Of a stretch of DNA of 62,213 bases, positions 56,975-62,213 are shown piece by piece (the stretch's first letter is position 1; each line of letters opens with the position of its first letter). This DNA comes from an uncultured Alistipes sp. Lineage in GTDB: Bacteria > Bacteroidota > Bacteroidia > Bacteroidales > Rikenellaceae. The translations under genes and the position numbers were made by a program. The stretch is from assembly GCA_900544265.1 (NCBI GenBank), contig UQUQ01000010.1, positions 1 through 62,213 of the forward strand. Reading direction: 5' to 3'. The notes under the pieces are model-generated. The model ran no database searches. It had not been told where the DNA came from and was given only the letters and a program-made list of their open reading frames with translations.

Positions 56975-58765
56975 ATGCGTAGGATATTCATATTACTGCT
57001 TGTTTCCCTGCTGCTGTCGCTTGCCGGCGGGTGCGGCAAGGCCGAGCCCGGAGCAGGTGACCATACGAAGGAGCCCGGGGTGCGCGAACCGGCCACGCTT
57101 GTGCTGACGGCGGACCTTTCGGCGCTTGTCGCCTCGACCGGGACCCGTGCGTCCAAGGCCGATGTGAACCTGATCGACCACATATCCCTGTTCCTGATCG
57201 ATTACAACGAAAACCGGCTCGTGGCCTACCGCAACATCTTCGATCCCAACAATGCGGCCTATCCGCAGGAGTCCAACGACGTGGATGAATCCAACGGCTT
57301 TGTCAACGATGTCGGGCAGGTCGATTCGACGTTGGGCCAGAGCCGCGTCGTGCGCGTGACGTTCGATTACAACGCCCCCAAGCACGGCGATGTCGAGAAA
57401 CTCGCGCGGGGCAATTACGTCCTGCTTGCCGTGGCCAACTATTCCGAGTCGGATACCTTCGGCAACACGGGGGTTGCGGCACGGGTCCAGTCGCTGGTCG
57501 CGGCTTTCGATCCGAACTCCGGCATCGAAAACTTCAATCCGGACCGTGCGGATTTTTACAATCTCCAGTTGCGCATTCCCGAGATCGAAGGAGCTCCCTT
57601 CCCGTATCTGCGTCCGAGCGATGTGCTGATTCCGCAGAGCTGCTCGGAGAACATCAATCTGGTGGCCGGCGTCAACAGAACGTCGGTCAAGTTGGAATAT
57701 ACGAGTGCCCGCATCCGGATCGGCGTGCGCAACTACAGCGACGTCGACCTGTCGATTTCGAACCTGACGTTCAGCGACAACTTTACGCAGTCGACCTGCT
57801 ATCTCTTCTCGCGGCTCGATAGTGACGGGAATTATGCGCTCGCGACCAATTATCACGGCAAGGGCGCCCCGCTCGCCACGCACGAAAATGCGGTTACGCC
57901 GTTTGTTCCGGGACAGCGCATCACGAAGGAGATGGGTGTGACGACGATTTTCGACGGCCTGATCTACGAGAGCCGCGATCCGGACAACAACTATGTCTAC
58001 ACGTTGGACATAACTTCGGATGTCATCAATTCGTATTACTACGAAGCGAAGAACGGAGGGGCGCGCATACACAACCTTTCGGAGATAGACTCTCAAGGCC
58101 CCTTTTTCCTGATCCGGCGCCGCGGAGAGGACAACAATGAGGTGAATTCGTACCTTTATGTGGAGAACGACAAGGTATATGCCTCTCCCGACTACGGCTA
58201 TACGCCGCAGCAGGTGCTGGACAACTGCAGGGAGGAACGCTATTACAACTATGTGTGGGAGCTCGTAAAGAGCGGTTCGGGCTACTATATCCGCAACGTG
58301 GAGACCGAAGACTACATAGAGAAAATCCGGACCAACAATACAAGCGAAGAATCGGCCCGGCTGCAGATGGTCGGGTGGGAGGAGTATCGGACTGCGGCCG
58401 ATACCTTCACTGCGGAACTTGCCGATCGTAACAACGGATATTTCCGGTTCCGATCCAACAGCTTTCAGAGCAGCAGTGCCTATCTCAATGTCCGTGACAA
58501 CAACGTCGTCGGATGGAATGGCCTTGGTGCGTGGTCGCAATTCGTGCTGTTCCCTGTTGAACAAATAAAAGACAACACCCTGCGGGAAGCTATCGTTCTC
58601 CGCACAATCGATTCGGAGACGGGCGTAGCGAGCGATGTCCATGAAATCAAGCGCAATGATTTCATTCGTGTGCAGGTCGGGGTGACCTATAATCCCTACC
58701 GGGGTAATTTCGACTTCGTCGTCGAAGACTGGACGCCCGGCGGCGGCGAGATAACCTTCAACTGA
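56975..58765 (+). CDS. Fimbrial minor subunit with an inserted lectin-like region
   Basis: 596 residues. Lipoprotein signal with Cys20 (LAGGC), candidate processing site GTR58-A59, pilin-like domains with LISLFLIDYNEN-type strands (seen as HISLFLIDYNEN) and a typical ending IRVQVGVTYNPYRGNFDFVVEDW. Between about residues 372 and 531 lies an extra segment with two aromatic repeats, YNYVWELVKSGSGYYIRNVE and SAYLNVRDNNVVGWNGLG followed by WSQFVLFPVE, which resemble ricin/beta-trefoil lectin strands. Likely an adhesive subunit near the tip. Confidence 0.75.
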   Translation: MRRIFILLLVSLLLSLAGGCGKAEPGAGDHTKEPGVREPATLVLTADLSALVASTGTRASKADVNLIDHISLFLIDYNENRLVAYRNIFDPNNAAYPQESNDVDESNGFVNDVGQVDSTLGQSRVVRVTFDYNAPKHGDVEKLARGNYVLLAVANYSESDTFGNTGVAARVQSLVAAFDPNSGIENFNPDRADFYNLQLRIPEIEGAPFPYLRPSDVLIPQSCSENINLVAGVNRTSVKLEYTSARIRIGVRNYSDVDLSISNLTFSDNFTQSTCYLFSRLDSDGNYALATNYHGKGAPLATHENAVTPFVPGQRITKEMGVTTIFDGLIYESRDPDNNYVYTLDITSDVINSYYYEAKNGGARIHNLSEIDSQGPFFLIRRRGEDNNEVNSYLYVENDKVYASPDYGYTPQQVLDNCREERYYNYVWELVKSGSGYYIRNVETEDYIEKIRTNNTSEESARLQMVGWEEYRTAADTFTAELADRNNGYFRFRSNSFQSSSAYLNVRDNNVVGWNGLGAWSQFVLFPVEQIKDNTLREAIVLRTIDSETGVASDVHEIKRNDFIRVQVGVTYNPYRGNFDFVVEDWTPGGGEITFN

Positions 58766-58778
58766 TAACCGGCAAGCT

Positions 58779-61700
58779 ATGAAACGACTGATATACTGCT
58801 TTAGTCTCTGCGGACTGCTCCTGTCGGGGTGCATCAAGGACCCCGATCTGAGGCAGGTGCAGCCCGGCGAGGGCGACGTGTGGGTAAACCTCGATTTCGG
58901 CCATACCGATTTCGACGAGGTGCAGATCACGACGCGTGCGACGCTCGGACAGGTTGCCGAGTCGCGTGTCTCGAACCTTTATGTGTTCTTTTTCGATCAG
59001 AACGGGAATCGTGTTGCCGGCCATTTCTTTGACAACAGCAACAAACGGGATTCGCATAGTAGCGTGATTTCGGCCAATGTGAACTGTTGGATGGTCGACA
59101 ATCAGTTGAGCAGCACGGAGCCCAAAACTACCGGTACCATCCGGATGAAGGTCCCGCAACTTACCGGAGGTGAGATTTGTATCGTGGCCAATCTCGATAC
59201 CGATATTTTCAGCATTTCGTCCGAGATGTTCGGATTCATCCAGACCCGGGACGAACTGATGGAGATGGTCGGTACGCTGAACCACGACACGACCGACCGC
59301 ACCGGGCGTTTTCCCATGACGGGCGAGGTGAGCGGAATCTCCGTTACGCGGAACGGCATCACCTCGTCGACGGGCGGGACGGTCTCTGTTCCGCTGAAGC
59401 GCCTCGATGCCAAGATCGAGGTGCGTGTCCGTGCGGCTGTCGGCAACGAGTCCTCCGTCACGACGTCGGACGGCGAGACCACGCAGCGCATCAAGAGCTT
59501 CACGCCCGAGTCGTGGCAGGTGGTGAATCTGCCGCGCGGCAGTTATCTCTTTGAACGCAGTGCCGGCACCGGGAACCATGATGCCGATGCGGGATTCTTC
59601 GACACTTATGCAGTGGCCTTTGAGAGCCTGACGTTAAAGACCTTCACCTATGTCAACAGCAGTGGCCAGTCCGTTCAGGTAGAGGATGGCGCGGAGCATG
59701 GCTTTTCGTTCTACATGTACGAGAACCGTCCCGAGGCCAAGAAGTCCGTAAATGGAGACTACCACCTGCGTGACAGGCGGATCAAGGATGCGGCTGGGGT
59801 GTACGACACGACCGACGGCCTGTGGGAGTATGCTCCCGAGACGGCGACCTATCTGATTATCAAGGGCGAGGTGGCGATGGATGTCGATGTGGGTGTGGGT
59901 GCTCCGGCCCAGACGCTCAACGCCGATGTGGTGTACTGCATTCATCTGGGCGACATCGGTACCGACATGGATGATTATGACATGGATGATTATAGCGTGA
60001 ACCGCAATACGCACTACACCTATACGATTACGATCAAGGGCGTGGAGAGCATCCAGGTTGAGGTCTCGACCGATGTGGAGAACGAGTCGGGTGCGGCCGG
60101 CCACGTCTACATCGCCAAGGAGTCGGTCTATACCTTCGATGCGCACTACGGGCAGCGGGTCTTTGTCTTCGATCAGGAGAATATCACGCCCGAGGATGTC
60201 ACCTGGTATGTCAAGACCCCCTTCGGCCGCGAGGGCATGCCCGAACGGGTCAACGGCGTGGAGATTCCCAACGGACTTGATTACAGGTGGGTGTGGTTCC
60301 GCGTGAACGAGATCGACACCAGTACGGGTCAGTACAGCAAGAGAAACCGGTCGTACCATCCCGATGAGGTGATGGATGTGCTGGAGTTCTGCCAGTACAT
60401 CCGCGAGCAGAAGACGCGCTACGACCGGGGGCAGACGAACGATTTTCGTGAGGAGGTGGACCCCGAGCTCCGGCAGCAGTACCCCGACCGGCCGGATATT
60501 TACCGCCGCCACCGGATCTACGTGACCATCTTCGTCGACGAGTTCTATTACGACCGCGACCCCATCTCGGGGGAGGTGCGTCCCACGTTGTGGAAGGAGT
60601 TTGTCAATCAGGACAACCGCATGATGCACATCCTGTGCGATACGCAGTTCAGTGCCGACGGCGACAGCTCGGCGACGGGCAGCGTCGTGACGATCCGCCA
60701 GCGGTCTATCCAGTCCGTTTACGATGTCACCCGTTCCGACCTGAACACGGCCTGGGGTTGTGAGGTGATCGACGAGTCGGAAGGAACTCTCTGGTTTTAC
60801 AACCGCAACGAAAGATATTCGGACGGGGCAGTCTATCGTCCCAATTACGGCAACAATTCCCGATCGAACGGCTTGTACAATACGGCGCGGTTGTGGCAGT
60901 TGACGGACGGCTACGGTGGGTTCAATTACAGGTATTGGACCGATTACCTCGATTATGACCGGGAAAATGATTATAACCTGATCTTTCTCAGGGATGAGGA
61001 TGACCTGGCGACAGCCCGTTACACCTGTCTCATGCGCAATCGCGACAACAACGGGAACGGCTTGATCGACCCCTCGGAGGTCCGTTGGTACATTGCGTCG
61101 ATCCAGCAGCTGACGGCCCTTTATGTCGGTGACGGCGGAATTCATGAGGATGCGTGGCTGTATGACCGGTACAATAATTACGGCGTGAACGAAACGAATG
61201 CGAACGGGGCCGTGCTGTGGCGTCTGCATGTGATCAGCAGCACCCAGTGGGGCAAGGATGGCAACTACAGCAACTATCCCACGATGTTGTGGGCGGAGGA
61301 GGGCTTGTCGACGAGTGCCTATCAGCAGTGGACCTCAAAACCGGGCCGTTATGCCGTGCGGTGCGTGCGCAACCTCGGTATGGACCCGGCAACCGAGCAG
61401 GAGGCCACCGCCAATCTGAACAATGCCGACAAGATGCCCGATTTCTCCGTCGTTTTCGAGACCGTGAATGAAACCAACGACAAGAATTCGGTGTATCGGT
61501 TTAATCTCACCCGTATCAATAAAAAATCGATCCGCAGTATTGACGTTTCAGGCGAATTGGACCCCAGTGACGAATATTCACCCAACTCCCGGACCTATTC
61601 GGCATTTGAAACGGGCCCGGAGGTCAGCTATGCGAGCAATTATCCGGCGTTGAAGACCCTGCTCGAGAACGGCGAATCCCCGTGTCCCGAGGGTTACCGG

Positions 61701-61934
61701 GTTCCCAATATCCGAGAGGCCAGCCTTATGTCGAACTATATTACCGCGGATGTGAACAGCAACTGGTGGAGCGGGCATTATACCTTTGTCAGCACGTTCT
61801 ACTCTTTCGGCCAGTACGGAAAACAGTATGAGGCCTATGAATCCTCCTGGTACTGCAGGGACGGCCATGTTACGATTGCCAAACCCGATGAGGCATCCGT
61901 AATCCGCTGTGTGCGCGATATAGAGCTTGACTGA
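58779..61934 (+). CDS. Large fimbrial tip-like lipoprotein (DUF4906-like)
   Basis: 1051 residues. Lipoprotein signal with Cys18 (LLSGC), candidate processing site TTR53-A54, pilin-like N-terminal region (VSNLYVFFFDQNGNRV, LKRLDAKIEVRVRA) and a DUF4906-like middle. The C-terminal third has two similar modules, each ending AVRCVRNLG (~residue 865-873) and VIRCVRDIELD (end), with CPEGYRVPNIREASLM and GNGLIDPSEVRWYIASIQQL; these resemble FISUMP/C-type-lectin-like folds. Best guess is the tip adhesin. Last gene of the operon. Confidence 0.82.
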   Translation: MKRLIYCFSLCGLLLSGCIKDPDLRQVQPGEGDVWVNLDFGHTDFDEVQITTRATLGQVAESRVSNLYVFFFDQNGNRVAGHFFDNSNKRDSHSSVISANVNCWMVDNQLSSTEPKTTGTIRMKVPQLTGGEICIVANLDTDIFSISSEMFGFIQTRDELMEMVGTLNHDTTDRTGRFPMTGEVSGISVTRNGITSSTGGTVSVPLKRLDAKIEVRVRAAVGNESSVTTSDGETTQRIKSFTPESWQVVNLPRGSYLFERSAGTGNHDADAGFFDTYAVAFESLTLKTFTYVNSSGQSVQVEDGAEHGFSFYMYENRPEAKKSVNGDYHLRDRRIKDAAGVYDTTDGLWEYAPETATYLIIKGEVAMDVDVGVGAPAQTLNADVVYCIHLGDIGTDMDDYDMDDYSVNRNTHYTYTITIKGVESIQVEVSTDVENESGAAGHVYIAKESVYTFDAHYGQRVFVFDQENITPEDVTWYVKTPFGREGMPERVNGVEIPNGLDYRWVWFRVNEIDTSTGQYSKRNRSYHPDEVMDVLEFCQYIREQKTRYDRGQTNDFREEVDPELRQQYPDRPDIYRRHRIYVTIFVDEFYYDRDPISGEVRPTLWKEFVNQDNRMMHILCDTQFSADGDSSATGSVVTIRQRSIQSVYDVTRSDLNTAWGCEVIDESEGTLWFYNRNERYSDGAVYRPNYGNNSRSNGLYNTARLWQLTDGYGGFNYRYWTDYLDYDRENDYNLIFLRDEDDLATARYTCLMRNRDNNGNGLIDPSEVRWYIASIQQLTALYVGDGGIHEDAWLYDRYNNYGVNETNANGAVLWRLHVISSTQWGKDGNYSNYPTMLWAEEGLSTSAYQQWTSKPGRYAVRCVRNLGMDPATEQEATANLNNADKMPDFSVVFETVNETNDKNSVYRFNLTRINKKSIRSIDVSGELDPSDEYSPNSRTYSAFETGPEVSYASNYPALKTLLENGESPCPEGYRVPNIREASLMSNYITADVNSNWWSGHYTFVSTFYSFGQYGKQYEAYESSWYCRDGHVTIAKPDEASVIRCVRDIELD

Positions 61935-61956
61935 CGGGCGCGGCCGCGTCCGGGAT

Positions 61957-61994
61957 CGGCGGGGTTCGGCGAAAGACGGACCCCGCCGCTTTTT
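61957..61994 (+). terminator. Terminator of the fimbrial operon
   Basis: CGGCGGGGT (61957-61965) pairs with ACCCCGCCG (61980-61988), then a run of five T residues. Confidence 0.85.
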
Positions 61995-62102
61995 GTGTGG
62001 GCCGGAGCAGGGGTGACGTGGAGCAGGAAAGATGGGGAGCAGGGAGCCATCCGTCCCGGTTCACTGTCCGTGCGCATACGCAACGGGGGCATACGAAAAG
62101 AG

Positions 62103-62192
62103 CGGGGGGGGGGGGGGGGCGGGGGCCCCCGCGGGGGGGGGCGCGGGGGGGGGGGGCGGGGCCCCCCCCCCGGGGGGGGGGGGGGGGGGGGA
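62103..62192. other. G/C homopolymer mass at the sequence end, probable artefact
   Basis: Runs of 16, 9, 12 and 20 G residues mixed with C runs, unlike any other part of the window, at the very end. This is the pattern of dark-cycle poly-G reads or a poor contig end. From 61995 to 62102 no gene is seen. Confidence 0.8.
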
Positions 62193-62213
62193 ATAAATAA
62201 TAAATACGCCCGG

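Noticed and set aside
62103..62192. G/C homopolymer block as a real structural element (G-quadruplex)
   Set aside because: Its position at the sequence end and noise-like runs fit a read artefact.

Overview
The window looks like part of a chromosome from a GC-rich gut member of the Bacteroidales, most like Alistipes (Rikenellaceae). The evidence is Bacteroidetes-type promoters (TTG, about 19 nt, TAnnTTTG), a type III glutamine synthetase, a two-subunit methylmalonyl-CoA mutase, BlaI/M56 sensors carrying TonB-plug-like segments, and a type V fimbrial locus. This is inference from protein style and composition; no database search was made. The left edge cuts a gene. The last ~110 bases are a G/C homopolymer mass that looks like a sequencing or assembly artefact at a contig end.

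Layout. 1-5 kb: the tail of an iron-dependent alcohol dehydrogenase, then mutA-mutB (succinyl-CoA/methylmalonyl-CoA) on the minus strand. 5-7.4 kb: a structured leader resembling SRP RNA, then glnN. 7.5-13 kb: an amino-sugar island (nagB, MFS symporter, exported NagA homologue) divergent from a LacI regulator and a KdgF-like cupin, with a perfect operator-like palindrome between them. 13-19 kb: rpsU, a helix-hairpin-helix protein, an autoregulated BlaI/BlaR-like pair whose sensor carries six exact-period 19-residue repeats, and an outer-membrane barrel protein. 19.6-29 kb (minus): valS, rnhA, an MsbA-like exporter, ileS, dksA-like. 29-34 kb (plus): lon, then the Kdo operon kdsB-kdsA-kdsD. 34-39 kb: a pectinesterase lipoprotein, an XRE regulator with a membrane partner, a frameshifted lipoprotein and a small PAS protein. 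39-43.5 kb: trpS-ClC channel (minus) and oxyR (plus). 43.7-51 kb: a long operon rsfS-ftsH-cdsA-psd-AI-2E family permease-riboflavin kinase-ahcY that ends in a strong terminator.

51.2-62 kb is the most interesting part: a type V (FimA/Mfa-like) fimbrial operon behind a textbook promoter. Its first gene (signal peptide plus OmpA-like/DUF3575 protein) is broken by one base at a ten-cytosine tract and would be restored by C9 or C12, so it is a candidate phase-variable switch. Then come a DUF5119-like lipoprotein, a major fimbrillin, two further fimbrillins, a subunit with an inserted lectin-like region, and a 1051-residue tip-like protein. All five fimbrillin-type lipoproteins have an Arg-Ala or Arg-Ser site 24-38 residues after the lipid cysteine, as expected for pilins matured by an Arg-specific protease.

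Several intergenic gaps (17.3, 19.4, 23.8, 36.2 and 38.7 kb) are filled by unrelated GC-rich tandem repeats of 21-51 bp, a recurrent oddity of this genome.
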